A stretch of 64,000 nucleotides of DNA. Source: Parashewanella sp049608225. Lineage in GTDB: Bacteria > Pseudomonadota > Gammaproteobacteria > Enterobacterales > Shewanellaceae. Shown piece after piece: positions 8,692 to 18,019 of the stretch (the first letter of the stretch is position 1; each line of letters opens with the position of its first letter). The stretch is from positions 62,001-126,000 of the forward strand of contig JBMYXI010000001.1 in assembly GCA_049608225.1 (NCBI GenBank), in the 5' to 3' direction. A program made the translations under genes and the position numbers. Below the pieces are notes generated by a model. It saw only the letters and a list, made by a program, of their open reading frames with translations. It was not told the origin of the DNA and searched no databases.

Positions 8692-9285
8692 TTACACTTC
8701 TCCCTTATCTAAACCGACAAGGATAGTTGTTCCATCTTCAAGATAGTGATGCGGTGGGATCACTAAGTTTAATGGAGCAGGAACGCCTTGGAAAACGCGG
8801 CCCGACATATCAAACTTGGAACCATGACATGGACAGAAGAAGCCAGATTTAACGCCTTCAACATACTGTTCGAACTTATTATGTTCATAAGTTGGTGAAC
8901 AACCTAGGTGAGTACAAATACCAACAGCAACAAAATACTCAGGCTTAATTGAACGCCCAATATTTTTTGCATATTCTGGTTGTTGATCTTCTTCTGAATC
9001 AGGATCGCGCAGGCGATCATTATGAGTCGCAAGCTCATCAAGGATCGCTTTGGTACGGCGGACAACCCATACAGGTTTACCACGCCATTCAACGCGAATC
9101 AGCTGACCTGGCTCTAATTTACTGATGTTTACTTCAACCGGTGCACCTGCAGCTTTCGCTTTGGCACTCGGATTCCATGACTTGATGAAAGGAACCGCTA
9201 CAGCGACGGCACCTGCTCCACCAACTACGGCGGTTGCGGCGGTCAGGAATCTGCGACGTCCGGTATCGACTGGCGCATTGCTCAT
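8692..9285 (-). CDS. petA: Rieske iron-sulfur subunit of the bc1 complex
   Basis: Protein of 197 aa. The N-terminal twin-arginine-like anchor GRRRFLTAATAVVGGAG is followed by a soluble periplasmic domain with both cluster-binding loops, CTHLGC and CPCHGSKFD, for the 2Fe-2S centre. First gene of petABC; its ATG has GGGAG 8 bp upstream. It takes the first electron from quinol and hands it to cytochrome c1. A candidate -10 box and a leader hairpin lie upstream. Confidence 0.97.
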   Translation of the reverse strand: MSNAPVDTGRRRFLTAATAVVGGAGAVAVAVPFIKSWNPSAKAKAAGAPVEVNISKLEPGQLIRVEWRGKPVWVVRRTKAILDELATHNDRLRDPDSEEDQQPEYAKNIGRSIKPEYFVAVGICTHLGCSPTYEHNKFEQYVEGVKSGFFCPCHGSKFDMSGRVFQGVPAPLNLVIPPHHYLEDGTTILVGLDKGEV

Positions 9286-9389
9286 CCACTTATCTCCCAG
9301 AGGGTGTTGGAATTATTATAAATTCAATGACTTTAATCTCTTGCCTGTTCAAAATTAGAACAGCAAGGATTCAAACGATGCTTATTATA
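9286..9389 (-). promoter_or_regulatory. petABC leader: -10 box candidate and 5'-UTR hairpin
   Basis: On the minus strand TATAAT (9384-9389) lacks a good -35. About 17 bases further on, 9340-9367 can fold as CTTGCTGTTC, loop TAATTTT, GAACAGGCAAG (one bulge). The hairpin would sit near the 5' end of a ~90-nt leader. The rest of the 9286-9538 gap is AT-rich with nothing else recognised. Confidence 0.3.
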
Positions 9390-9536
9390 GCTAAAAATTG
9401 GAAATAGATCATAGTGAAAAGACATATCTATCTTAGGGATATTCTATTTTTTTAAAACTCTTAGCTTAAAAATTAACTGAATGCTCTAAAAACTGTCATA
9501 TACACAAGCGATTTATTGCTATGGAAAGCTACAATG

Positions 9537-9564
9537 ACAAAAACGCCCAGAAAACTCTGGGCGT
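9537..9564 (-). terminator. Intrinsic terminator downstream of hflC
   Basis: On the minus strand ACGCCCAGA, loop GTTT, TCTGGGCGT is a perfect 9-bp stem followed directly by TTTT. It lies 31 bp past the hflC stop. Confidence 0.85.
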
Positions 9565-9594
9565 ACAACAAATATCTTTACTAGGCGCAAAAAA

Positions 9595-10482
9595 TTACTT
9601 TTTTGCCCCTTTCATATAGCGGAAAAAATCGCTATCTGGTGACAACACCATTACATCTGAACCGTTGCCAAAACTACTACGATAAGCTTCAAGACTACGT
9701 AAGAACCGATAAAATTCAGGATCTTTTTTATAGGCGTCAGCATAAATTTTAGCAGCGGTCGCATCACCTTCACCACGCGTTACCGCAGCTTTCCGGTTTG
9801 CATCAGCAAGTTTCACCGTTACGCTCGCGTCAATTGTGGCACGAATGACTTCAGATTGCTCTTTACCTTGTGCACGGTGCTCTTTTGCTACCGCTTGACG
9901 GTCAGCACGCATACGTTTGTAAATACTGTTACTTACGTTCGAAGGCAAATTGATTTGCTTAACACGCACATCAACCACTTCAATACCTAAGTCTTTCGCA
10001 CTTTCTGACGCATTTTTTAATGCATCTTTTTGCAATTCATCGCGGCTACCTGACACTATGTCTTTAATGGTACGCAAACCAAACTCAGAACGAAGGTCAT
10101 TACTGACTTTACGTTGTAGTAAGGATTCTGCAATGGCTTTAGTACCAGTATTAGTCGACAAATAATATTTTTCGAAGTCGTTAATACGCCATTTAACATA
10201 TGAATCAACCATTAAGTCTTTCTTTTCAGAAGTAACAAAACGATCAGCATCACTGTCTAATGTTTGAATTCGCGCATCTAACCAACGAACTTTATCTACT
10301 AACGGAATTTTAATGTGCAACCCAGGTGCAAATACTTTGGTTACTGGCTTACCATCTTTATCCATTTTTAACACTTCACCAAAACGTGCCACGATTGCTC
10401 GCTCACCTTCATTCACCATAAATAATGAAGAAAGACTCACACCGATAATCAGGGTGACAACAATTAAAATAATTTTATTCAT
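9595..10482 (-). CDS. hflC: FtsH protease modulator HflC
   Basis: Protein of 295 aa with one N-terminal membrane anchor (about 4-22) and an SPFH/band-7 domain (GERAIVARFGEVLK, GLHIKIPLVDKVRWLD), then a long charged coiled-coil region with AKEHRAQGKEQSEVIRA. HflC and HflK form a periplasm-facing cage around FtsH and restrain degradation of membrane substrates. Two adjacent ATGs exist; 10482 is preferred because AAGGAG is 6 bp upstream of it but only 3 bp from 10485. It follows hflK by a short gap, so it is co-transcribed with it. Confidence 0.96.
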   Translation of the reverse strand: MNKIILIVVTLIIGVSLSSLFMVNEGERAIVARFGEVLKMDKDGKPVTKVFAPGLHIKIPLVDKVRWLDARIQTLDSDADRFVTSEKKDLMVDSYVKWRINDFEKYYLSTNTGTKAIAESLLQRKVSNDLRSEFGLRTIKDIVSGSRDELQKDALKNASESAKDLGIEVVDVRVKQINLPSNVSNSIYKRMRADRQAVAKEHRAQGKEQSEVIRATIDASVTVKLADANRKAAVTRGEGDATAAKIYADAYKKDPEFYRFLRSLEAYRSSFGNGSDVMVLSPDSDFFRYMKGAKK

Positions 10483-10493
10483 CATTATCTCCT

Positions 10494-11648
10494 TTATCTA
10501 CCGCTTTGCTGCATCTGACGCATACGTTGCGCGCGTGTCATACGACCACTATCAGAAACGCTTGTGGTCGTCTGTATTGCAGTTGTTGGCTGTGAGCTGT
10601 TTTTAGCAGCATTTTGGGGTGTTGTACGCGTCATTTTCGGACTATTATCCATTAATTTATCCAATGGCAAGTACATCATGTTATTGCTGTTTTTACTGTC
10701 GACAAGTACTTTACGATTACCGCTTAATACTTGCTGCATAGTATCTAAGTACAATCTTTCGCGAGTCACCTGCGGTGCCATACGATATTCAGGCAGTAAT
10801 TTCTCAAAGCTCGCCACTTTACCTTGTGCTTGCAGTACCACTTGCTCTTTATAAGCAGCAGCTTGACGATGAATACGTTCAACTTGACCACGAGCACGTG
10901 GCTCAATTTCACGAGCATAAGCTTTCGCTTCAAGAATTGAGCGTTGCTCATCTTCTTGCGCAGCAATCGCATCATCAAAGGCATCTTTTACTTCTTCAGG
11001 TGGACGCGCAGGAAGCACGTTGACATCGACAACTTCTAAACCCAATTTATAAGGTTTTACAATGCGTTCAATTTCCTCAGTAGTCGCCTGACGGATCGCT
11101 TCACGACCCGTAGTTAAGATGTCATCCATCTTATTGTGGCCAATCACATAACGAAGAGCACTGTCTGTTGCTTCACGCAAGCTGGCATTAGCATCTACAG
11201 AACTGAATAGATACAAATACGGATCAGCGACTTTATACTGAACACCAAGTTCAACACGCACCATGTTTTCGTCAGCAGTCAACATACTACCCGACGAAGA
11301 TAATGAACTGATATTGGTTACATTTACTGGATATACTTTATCAATAAATGTTGCTTGCCAATGTAAACCAGGTGTTGTTAAACCAACATATTCACCGAAA
11401 CGTAATACCACACCTTTTTCTGATTCTTTAATGGTGTAAAAACCAGATAATGCCCAAACGACAATTGCGATGACTAAAAAGATAACAATGGACGTTCCAC
11501 CGAAACCAGAACCATTGCCTTTACCACCTAGCTTTTTAGATACATTCTTAAATATGTCATCTAAATCTGGTGGCCCTTTATCATTGCCATTATTGTTTTT
11601 ATTTCCCCAAGGATCTTTATCCTTGTTACCGGGCTCATTCCAAGCCAT
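10494..11648 (-). CDS. hflK: FtsH protease modulator HflK
   Basis: Protein of 384 aa. The Asn/Gly/Asp-rich N-terminal tail (GNKDKDPWGNKNNNGND) is typical of HflK. It is followed by one membrane helix (about 52-72), the band-7 domain (GVVLRFGEYVGLTTPGLHW), a coiled coil and a Gln/Arg-rich C terminus. Partner of HflC in the FtsH-associated cage. The ATG at 11648 has GGAGAG upstream. Order hfq-hflX-hflK-hflC is the standard gammaproteobacterial arrangement. Confidence 0.96.
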   Translation of the reverse strand: MAWNEPGNKDKDPWGNKNNNGNDKGPPDLDDIFKNVSKKLGGKGNGSGFGGTSIVIFLVIAIVVWALSGFYTIKESEKGVVLRFGEYVGLTTPGLHWQATFIDKVYPVNVTNISSLSSSGSMLTADENMVRVELGVQYKVADPYLYLFSSVDANASLREATDSALRYVIGHNKMDDILTTGREAIRQATTEEIERIVKPYKLGLEVVDVNVLPARPPEEVKDAFDDAIAAQEDEQRSILEAKAYAREIEPRARGQVERIHRQAAAYKEQVVLQAQGKVASFEKLLPEYRMAPQVTRERLYLDTMQQVLSGNRKVLVDSKNSNNMMYLPLDKLMDNSPKMTRTTPQNAAKNSSQPTTAIQTTTSVSDSGRMTRAQRMRQMQQSGR

Positions 11649-11683
11649 TTAACTCTCCGTAATAGGATGATATAACCAAAAAG

Positions 11684-12991
11684 TTAGCTAAGTATCGTAT
11701 CAGTGGTTGGCTCGATAATAAAGTCCTCAAGCCTGCCTTCACTTTGTTTTAGTAGCCGATTCCAATTCGAAACGGGTAATCGAACCGCAACGATACAATT
11801 GCCAAGTTCATCGTAATCTTGCTTTTGCAATGCTTCAAGTCGATAAAATTGACTGAGATAATGCCCATCAGCTGCAGGTATTTTCAACGTATATTCAGCA
11901 ACTTGCTCACCGACCAATTGCTCAATTGCTTTTAGCAGTAAATCAAAACCCATTCCTTTTTGAGCCGAAACCCAAACCCGACTAGGCTTGTCTTCATCGT
12001 CATAATCAATTCTTGGCACTACGCCCTCAAGCAGATCTATTTTGTTACAAACTATGAGCTGCGGAATGTCATCAGAATCAATTTCTTGCAATACATTCTG
12101 AACTTGCTCAAAGTTTTCTGCCATATTTTCATCAGCACAGTCGACCACATGCAGTAATAAATCAGCATTTTGTGTTTCTTGCAATGTCGCTTTAAATGCT
12201 GCAACAAGATCATGAGGAAGATGACGAATAAACCCAACGGTATCGGCCAAAATGACACTGTTATCACGTAAACTTAACTTTCTAAGCGTAGGATCTAAGG
12301 TAGCAAAAAGCTGATCGGCGGCATAAACATCCGATTGAGTAATTGCATTAAATAAGGTGGATTTTCCAGCATTGGTGTAACCGACTAATGATACTGTCGG
12401 CAAGTCACTGCGCTTTCTAGAACGGCGACTTTGCTCACGTTGCTTATCAACTTTCTCTAAGCGCTTATTAATACTTTTAATACGACCTCGTAGCAAACGC
12501 CTATCTGTTTCCAGCTGAGTTTCACCTGGTCCGCGCATGCCGATACCACCTTTTTGTCGCTCAAGATGAGTCCAGCCACGAATTAATCGAGTCGACATAT
12601 GACGCAATTGTGCCAATTCAACTTGCAACTTACCTTCATGGGTACGTGCGCGTTGAGCAAAGATATCCAAAATTAATGTGGTTCTGTCCAACACTCGGCA
12701 TTGACAAATCGCTTCAAGATTACGTTCTTGAGCGGGTGACAAAGCATGATTGAAAATAACGACATTTGCGTTTGTGCCAGCCACCATAGTGGCTAGCTCT
12801 TCCGCTTTACCTGAACCTATAAAGAATTTACGATCGGGTGACTTACGACTGCCAGTGATAACACCAACAGATCGAGCACCCGCAGACTCCACCAACAACC
12901 GCAGTTCAGTTATATCTTCACGACGCTCTTCATCTGCAAAGTCGATATGGACAAGAACTGCATCTTCTCCCGCCTCATAACGATCAAACAA
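11684..12991 (-). CDS. hflX: Ribosome-associated GTPase HflX
   Basis: Protein of 435 aa. The N-terminal HflX domain includes VIFNHALSPAQERNLE, followed by a linker with GPGETQLETDRR, then the G domain with P-loop GYTNAGKST (about residue 205), DTVGFI and NKID. It splits stalled or stressed ribosomes. The start is a TTG at 12991: no ATG lies in frame nearby, GGAG is 8 bp upstream, and FDRYEAGEDAVLVHIDF matches the family N terminus. It begins 18 bp after hfq. Confidence 0.95.
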   Translation of the reverse strand: MFDRYEAGEDAVLVHIDFADEERREDITELRLLVESAGARSVGVITGSRKSPDRKFFIGSGKAEELATMVAGTNANVVIFNHALSPAQERNLEAICQCRVLDRTTLILDIFAQRARTHEGKLQVELAQLRHMSTRLIRGWTHLERQKGGIGMRGPGETQLETDRRLLRGRIKSINKRLEKVDKQREQSRRSRKRSDLPTVSLVGYTNAGKSTLFNAITQSDVYAADQLFATLDPTLRKLSLRDNSVILADTVGFIRHLPHDLVAAFKATLQETQNADLLLHVVDCADENMAENFEQVQNVLQEIDSDDIPQLIVCNKIDLLEGVVPRIDYDDEDKPSRVWVSAQKGMGFDLLLKAIEQLVGEQVAEYTLKIPAADGHYLSQFYRLEALQKQDYDELGNCIVAVRLPVSNWNRLLKQSEGRLEDFIIEPTTDTILS

Positions 12992-13009
12992 GAGGGTAAC
13001 TCCTCAACA

Positions 13010-13276
13010 TTATTCGCCGCTTTCGCTTGCTTCTTGATTAGAATTCGGCGCAGTTTGGGTAGGGTTAACATTAAATGGTCGCGCAGGAACCACAGTTGAA
13101 ATAGCGTGCTTATAAACCATTTGGCTCACGGTATTTTTTAACAAAATAACGAACTGATCAAAAGACTCAACTTGTCCTTGAAGCTTAATACCATTAACCA
13201 AATAAATCGAAACAGGAACGCGCTCACGACGTAGTGCATTCAAAAATGGGTCTTGTAAAGATTGCCCCTTAGCCAT
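13010..13276 (-). CDS. hfq: RNA chaperone Hfq
   Basis: Protein of 88 aa: the full Sm core is present (GQSLQDPFLNALRRERVPV for Sm1 and FVILLKNT with the Sm2 YKHAIST), with a short polar C-terminal tail ending ASESGE. Hfq hexamers pair small RNAs with mRNAs. The ATG at 13276 has AAGGAAA upstream, and a TATAAT-like box lies in the AT-rich gap before it, so hfq may have its own promoter as well as readthrough from miaA. Confidence 0.98.
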   Translation of the reverse strand: MAKGQSLQDPFLNALRRERVPVSIYLVNGIKLQGQVESFDQFVILLKNTVSQMVYKHAISTVVPARPFNVNPTQTAPNSNQEASESGE

Positions 13277-13345
13277 TATTATTTCCTTTTTAAATTATAT
13301 AAAAATTACATTATTAAACAGTATGATACAACAAAGGTGAATTGG

Positions 13346-14272
13346 CTAATTTAAATGCTGTGTCAGCTTGACTATATTCCCTTCATCAGCACTTTCTAAC
13401 CAATGTAACTCTTCCCAACCACGTAACCATGTTAATTGACGTTTTGCTAATTGCCTAGTAGCGGCAACCACTTTTTCAACCATATCTTCATAGCCAAACT
13501 CTCCGTCAAGGTATTGCCAGCATTGCCGATACCCCACACAACGGATGGACGGTAAATCGATGTGTAAGTCATCTCGCTGCTTTAACTGAGCAACTTCATC
13601 GATAAACCCTTGTTCAATCATGATATTAAATCGCTTTTCGATCAACTCATGTAGTACTTTTCTTTCTTTTGGTGCAATGGCAAATTGAATAAATTGATAA
13701 GGTAAAGGCTCTGCTTTTACCTTAGTTAACTCAGTTAAACTTTTGCCACTAACTCTAAAAACTTCTAATGCTCTGGATAACCGCTGTGGATCATTAGGGT
13801 GAATACGCTCCGCTGAAACAGGGTCAATCTCACGTAACTTGTCATGCATAACCTGCCATCCGAGCTCATCCGCCTGCTGCTGTATTTGTTCCCGTATTTC
13901 AGGAACTGCATTAGGTAAAGGCGATAAACCTTCAAGTAGCGCTTTAAAATACAACATAGTGCCGCCAACCAATAACGGCGTTTTCCCTTTAGCAAGGATC
14001 TCTTCAATCGCTTTTAAAGCATCACGTCTGAAATCTGCAGCCGAATAACTTTCTACTGGATCTAGAATATCAATTAATCGATGCGGTGCTACTGCAAGTT
14101 CCTCAGCATCAGGCTTTGCTGTACCGATATCCATCCCACGATAAATCAACGCTGAATCGACCGAAATAATTTCACAATTGTGCTTTTGTACCAACTCAAT
14201 TGCTAACGCTGTCTTCCCTGAAGCCGTTGGTCCCATTAGCATTAACACTTTCGGATGTAAATCGTTACTCAC
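13346..14272 (-). CDS. miaA: tRNA dimethylallyltransferase
   Basis: Protein of 308 aa with P-loop GPTASGKTALAIEL (residues 14-27), the DSALIYRGMDIGTAKP and RLIDILDP motifs and GGTMLYFKALLEGL. It adds the isopentenyl group to A37 of tRNAs that read UNN codons. The start overlaps the mutL stop by 8 bp, so the two are translationally coupled, and it precedes hfq as in other gammaproteobacteria. Confidence 0.97.
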   Translation of the reverse strand: MSNDLHPKVLMLMGPTASGKTALAIELVQKHNCEIISVDSALIYRGMDIGTAKPDAEELAVAPHRLIDILDPVESYSAADFRRDALKAIEEILAKGKTPLLVGGTMLYFKALLEGLSPLPNAVPEIREQIQQQADELGWQVMHDKLREIDPVSAERIHPNDPQRLSRALEVFRVSGKSLTELTKVKAEPLPYQFIQFAIAPKERKVLHELIEKRFNIMIEQGFIDEVAQLKQRDDLHIDLPSIRCVGYRQCWQYLDGEFGYEDMVEKVVAATRQLAKRQLTWLRGWEELHWLESADEGNIVKLTQHLN

Positions 14273-16112
14273 TCAAACTCTCTTTCTGTTCATCTAACCA
14301 ACGTTGCCAAGGCAATGCCAACGCCGTTAATTTTGCTTGTTGTTGCAATTCATCACTTAACTGGCAATATTCTTTCCATACTTGCGGCGCAGAAATAAAG
14401 CCACTTATGCTGTGTGATGCGATCCAATTAATCAAGGCTGCTTGATTTGGTTTTTCTTGTTCTAACCATTGCAGTAATTCAGGGATGATTTTCGCTAACT
14501 GACTGTCTCTAAGATATGAGGGCACTTTTTTAATTATCAACTGCTGAAGCTTAATTGTTACTTCAATCCCTAATTGTTTCAGCAAAACCGTATTTTTCTC
14601 AATGATTTCTTGCCAATGTGCAAGCCCTGATACAGAAACCGGCATTAATAATGGTTGAGAAATCAGCCCAGTTGCCCATTTTGACTGAATTTCTGCTTTT
14701 ACAGTAATTAATGCAACCTGTTTTACAGGTAAAAGTTTTAACGTTTCGCTATCGGCTAACACCCAATGCTCGCCTTGCAATAAAGGTGGCATCGAGCATT
14801 GAGGACTCTGCTCAGCAATGCCTTGTTCATTAGTTTGCGTGTCATTGCCACTGGCAGACGACAAAAGCTGCGCATAGCTCTTCACGGCATTAGCGTTAAG
14901 CGAGTCTCGACTTGACTGCCAACTCTGTTGACCACCAGCGTATTGGTTTGTTGATTGATTTCTTGACTGTGAATAAGACGCAGCCGCCATTTCCGGTGGT
15001 GTAGTCGAAAAGCCACGCTCAAATTGTTCGCTATTGGTTACCCTAGCGCTTGCCTTAATATTGTCATCGAACTCATGATTTTCATTCTCAGCCCAATGCA
15101 GCGCGGTCTTATCACCATCTAATTGAGACAAAGCAGACTGCAAGGCTTGTAAGATAAAGTCATGCACATAGCGGCTTTGGTGAAAGCGTACTTCGTGTTT
15201 AGCAGGATGCACATTCACATCCACTTGGTGAGGATCGAGTTGCAACATTAATACATAGTTTGGCTGTTCTTGTGGCGATAATTCAGCAAAGGCTTGCCTT
15301 ACCGCGTGATTCACCAAACGATCCCGTACTAAGCGACCATTGACGTAAAAATAATGAGTGGTCAGCGGAACATCTTGCTGTATTGGGTTTTGCAAGTACC
15401 CTGTTAATTTCAATCCATCGTGCTCACAGTTCACTTTAATGGCTTGCTCAGCGAACTCTTTGCTGCTCACTTGCGCTAATCGTTGCAAGTATTGCTGTTC
15501 ATTTTTAGACGGACGATAATTACGTACCATTTTACCGTTATGTTGCAAGGTAAAATGAATGTCTGCCCGTACCATAGCAATGCGTTTCAACCATTCGTCA
15601 ATATGAGTAAATTCGGTTTTATCACTTTTTAAAAAACGGCGTCTTGCTGGCGTGTTAAAAAATAGATCATGTACATCGATCGTCGTGCCTACCGGATGCG
15701 CTGCAGGAATAACCTTCACCGCCATCTGTGAGCCTTCCGCGTACGCTTGCCAAGCTTCCGTTTGGGCTTCAGTACGAGAAGTAATGGTTAATCGAGACAC
15801 GGAGCTTATACTGGCTAAGGCTTCACCACGAAAACCAAAACTCAAAATAGCTTCTAAATCATCGAGGCTTGCCACTTTCGATGTCGCATGACGCGCTAAT
15901 GACAATGCCAACTCTTTTTCTGCGATACCACAACCATTATCACGAATACGAATAAGCTTAGCGCCGCCCTTTTCTATTTCAATGTCAATGCGAGTTGCAC
16001 CAGCGTCTAAACAATTTTCCACTAACTCTTTCACCACAGATGCTGGACGCTCGACCACTTCACCTGCGGCAATTTGGTTTGCCAATTGTGGTGGCAAGAT
16101 CTGAATCGACAT
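14265..16112 (-). CDS. mutL: DNA mismatch repair protein MutL
   Basis: Protein of 615 aa. N-terminal GHKL ATPase: NCLDAGATRIDIEI, DNGCGI and GFRGEALASISSVSRL. Then the transducer domain (VNVHPAKHEVRFH near 300), a Ser/Gln/Asn-rich linker (about 340-430) and a C-terminal dimerisation domain. The endonuclease motif of MutH-less species (DQHA with following Glu) is not seen, consistent with a MutH-dependent system. Couples MutS recognition to strand cutting. It follows amiB by 20 bp. Confidence 0.97.
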   Translation of the reverse strand: MSIQILPPQLANQIAAGEVVERPASVVKELVENCLDAGATRIDIEIEKGGAKLIRIRDNGCGIAEKELALSLARHATSKVASLDDLEAILSFGFRGEALASISSVSRLTITSRTEAQTEAWQAYAEGSQMAVKVIPAAHPVGTTIDVHDLFFNTPARRRFLKSDKTEFTHIDEWLKRIAMVRADIHFTLQHNGKMVRNYRPSKNEQQYLQRLAQVSSKEFAEQAIKVNCEHDGLKLTGYLQNPIQQDVPLTTHYFYVNGRLVRDRLVNHAVRQAFAELSPQEQPNYVLMLQLDPHQVDVNVHPAKHEVRFHQSRYVHDFILQALQSALSQLDGDKTALHWAENENHEFDDNIKASARVTNSEQFERGFSTTPPEMAAASYSQSRNQSTNQYAGGQQSWQSSRDSLNANAVKSYAQLLSSASGNDTQTNEQGIAEQSPQCSMPPLLQGEHWVLADSETLKLLPVKQVALITVKAEIQSKWATGLISQPLLMPVSVSGLAHWQEIIEKNTVLLKQLGIEVTIKLQQLIIKKVPSYLRDSQLAKIIPELLQWLEQEKPNQAALINWIASHSISGFISAPQVWKEYCQLSDELQQQAKLTALALPWQRWLDEQKESLSE

Positions 16113-16132
16113 TAAGGCTACCTTACAATAAT

Positions 16133-17464
16133 TTAGCTACGTGGGATAACTAACTGCTGACCAATTTTGACAACGTTTGACTTTAATTTGTTTACTTTTT
16201 TTATACTGCCGACGGTAACTTGATAGCGTTGAGCAATTCGTGACAGTGACTCTCCACGCTTCACTTTGTGTTTCAAATTAGTACGACTTGCCAATAATGT
16301 ATCTATTGGTGGATATTGCTTAAAATACTGCAATACCCCTTTATTTATCGCAACAGCAAGCTTCTGCTGATGCGAACCTGAACGCAATAATCGCTCTTCC
16401 GTTGGGTTAGATATAAACCCGGTTTCAACCAAAATAGAAGGGATATCTGGTGATTTTAAAACTCCGAAGCTAGCCGCCTCAGGTTGTTTTTTATGTAGCT
16501 TAGTCACCCGCCCCATTTCTCGAAGTACTTTAGAAGCAACAGTATGGCTGATGACCATCGACTTATCAGACACCATGTCAATAAAGGTCATTGCCAAATA
16601 TTGTTCACTGTCGGTATTTTCAATAATGTCGCCTGCACCACCTAATAATTCAGAATGACGTTCTTTTTTCTCTAGCCAGCGACCCATTTCAGAATTTGCA
16701 CGGCGTTTAGATAACACCCAAACCGATGCGCCTCTGGGCTTAGGCGAGGTAAATGCATCGGCGTGAATGGAAATCAATAAATCGACTTTTTGTTTACGTG
16801 CTAATTCACTACGGCGGTTCAGATTAACAAAATAATCACTTTTACGAGTGAGGATCGCTTTCATGCCCACGTTCTTATTGATAAGCCTTTGTAAGCGGTT
16901 AGCTATTTGCAGAACGACTTTTTTCTCGTGAGTACCTGATGGACCGATAGAGCCAGGATCTTCACCACCATGACCTGCGTCAATGGCCACAATAATGTCA
17001 CGCAAGTTATTACTCGGCTTCTTGATAATTGCCTTAGGCTTAGACTGAGATTTGGTTTTACTGGCGGGTTCAATGTCCACCACAACACGATTACCATAAG
17101 GCGGCGTCGGTTTTAAAGAAAATAAATTAGCGTTAACTTTTCCTTTTAAGTCGAGTACCAGTCTTAGTGTGCCTTTCCTCGGAGGTTTACTGAAGCGGAT
17201 TTTTTTGATCAGTTTGCTGCTATTTTTTATTTTTGATAATGAAACAGCCGTTTGAGTCGACTTAAAATCAACCACGAGTCTATCTGGCTTAGACAAAGAG
17301 AAATGACTATAACTAGGTGTTTGACTTAAGTCGAAAACGATACGCGTCGCATCTGGCGCGGCCCAAATACGCACTCCACGCAGTTTATTCGCAGCCATTG
17401 CTGGTAGCGAGAACATCAACAACAACGCGATAATTATTTGGCTATTTCGTATCATTTTCGGCAT
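16133..17464 (-). CDS. amiB: N-acetylmuramoyl-L-alanine amidase AmiB
   Basis: Protein of 443 aa. Signal peptide (IIIALLLMFSLPAMAA), AMIN domain (about 27-130) that targets the septum, Amidase_3 catalytic domain (about 155-380) with zinc-binding segments IDAGHGGEDPG and SIHADAF and a catalytic Glu in VETGF, and a C-terminal LysM (VKRGESLSRIAQRYQV). It cleaves septal peptidoglycan in the periplasm during daughter-cell separation. Begins 3 bp after the tsaE stop codon; ATG at 17455 is an alternative start. Confidence 0.96.
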   Translation of the reverse strand: MPKMIRNSQIIIALLLMFSLPAMAANKLRGVRIWAAPDATRIVFDLSQTPSYSHFSLSKPDRLVVDFKSTQTAVSLSKIKNSSKLIKKIRFSKPPRKGTLRLVLDLKGKVNANLFSLKPTPPYGNRVVVDIEPASKTKSQSKPKAIIKKPSNNLRDIIVAIDAGHGGEDPGSIGPSGTHEKKVVLQIANRLQRLINKNVGMKAILTRKSDYFVNLNRRSELARKQKVDLLISIHADAFTSPKPRGASVWVLSKRRANSEMGRWLEKKERHSELLGGAGDIIENTDSEQYLAMTFIDMVSDKSMVISHTVASKVLREMGRVTKLHKKQPEAASFGVLKSPDIPSILVETGFISNPTEERLLRSGSHQQKLAVAINKGVLQYFKQYPPIDTLLASRTNLKHKVKRGESLSRIAQRYQVTVGSIKKVNKLKSNVVKIGQQLVIPRS

Positions 17465-17467
17465 ATT

Positions 17468-17923
17468 TTATATTTGTTCTAATAATGCCTTACCTAGATC
17501 GGTTTTGGCTTCCATGATGAGTTCTCGACCATTGTTAACATAGTTAATGTTCATCTGTATATCCGCATCAGGTAATAATCCATATCCACGATCCGGCCAT
17601 TCAACAATACAAATAGTATCATCTGCAAAATAATCCCGAATTCCCATAAATTCTAGTTCTTCAGGATCTAATAGTCGATATAAATCAAAATGAAACACCC
17701 GAACATCTTTAAGCTCGTAAGGCTCGACTAAAGCATAAGTCGGACTTTTTACCGCACCTTGGTGACCTAAGGATTGAATTAAGCCGCGTGAAAAGGTGGT
17801 TTTACCTGCACCTAACTCTCCAGCTAAATACAAAGTGAGCGGAGGTTTAATAAATTGCGCCAGTTTTTGCCCAACAGCAACGGTTTGAGCTTCATCTTCA
17901 AGGGAAAAAGTACGTGTATTCAT
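17468..17923 (-). CDS. tsaE: tRNA t6A synthesis ATPase TsaE
   Basis: Protein of 151 aa with Walker A GELGAGKTTFSRGL (about residue 36), switch region SPTYALVEPYEL and VFHFDLYRL, and VEWPDRG. It drives the threonylcarbamoyl transfer complex for t6A37. First gene of the tsaE-amiB-mutL-miaA run. It is separated by a strong hairpin from the upstream transporter gene, so transcription likely starts in the short gap 17924-17960. Confidence 0.95.
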   Translation of the reverse strand: MNTRTFSLEDEAQTVAVGQKLAQFIKPPLTLYLAGELGAGKTTFSRGLIQSLGHQGAVKSPTYALVEPYELKDVRVFHFDLYRLLDPEELEFMGIRDYFADDTICIVEWPDRGYGLLPDADIQMNINYVNNGRELIMEAKTDLGKALLEQI

Positions 17924-17961
17924 AATTAGTTATTAAAAACGCTTTGGGGAATTATACCGTT

Positions 17962-17992
17962 AAAAAAGCCGAAGTCACTGTGACTTCGGCTT
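17962..17992 (-). terminator. Terminator downstream of the POT transporter
   Basis: AAGCCGAAGTCAC and GTGACTTCGGCTT with a very short loop form a perfect stem. On the minus strand it is followed by TTTTTT. It ends the transcript of the gene at 18020-19561. Confidence 0.85.
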
Positions 17993-18019
17993 TATCTTCA
18001 TATCATTGACAAACGACGT

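Noticed and set aside
14265..16112. MutL endonuclease motif
   Set aside because: Looked for DQHA-x2-E-x4-E in the C-terminal domain and did not find it; the protein looks like the MutH-dependent type.
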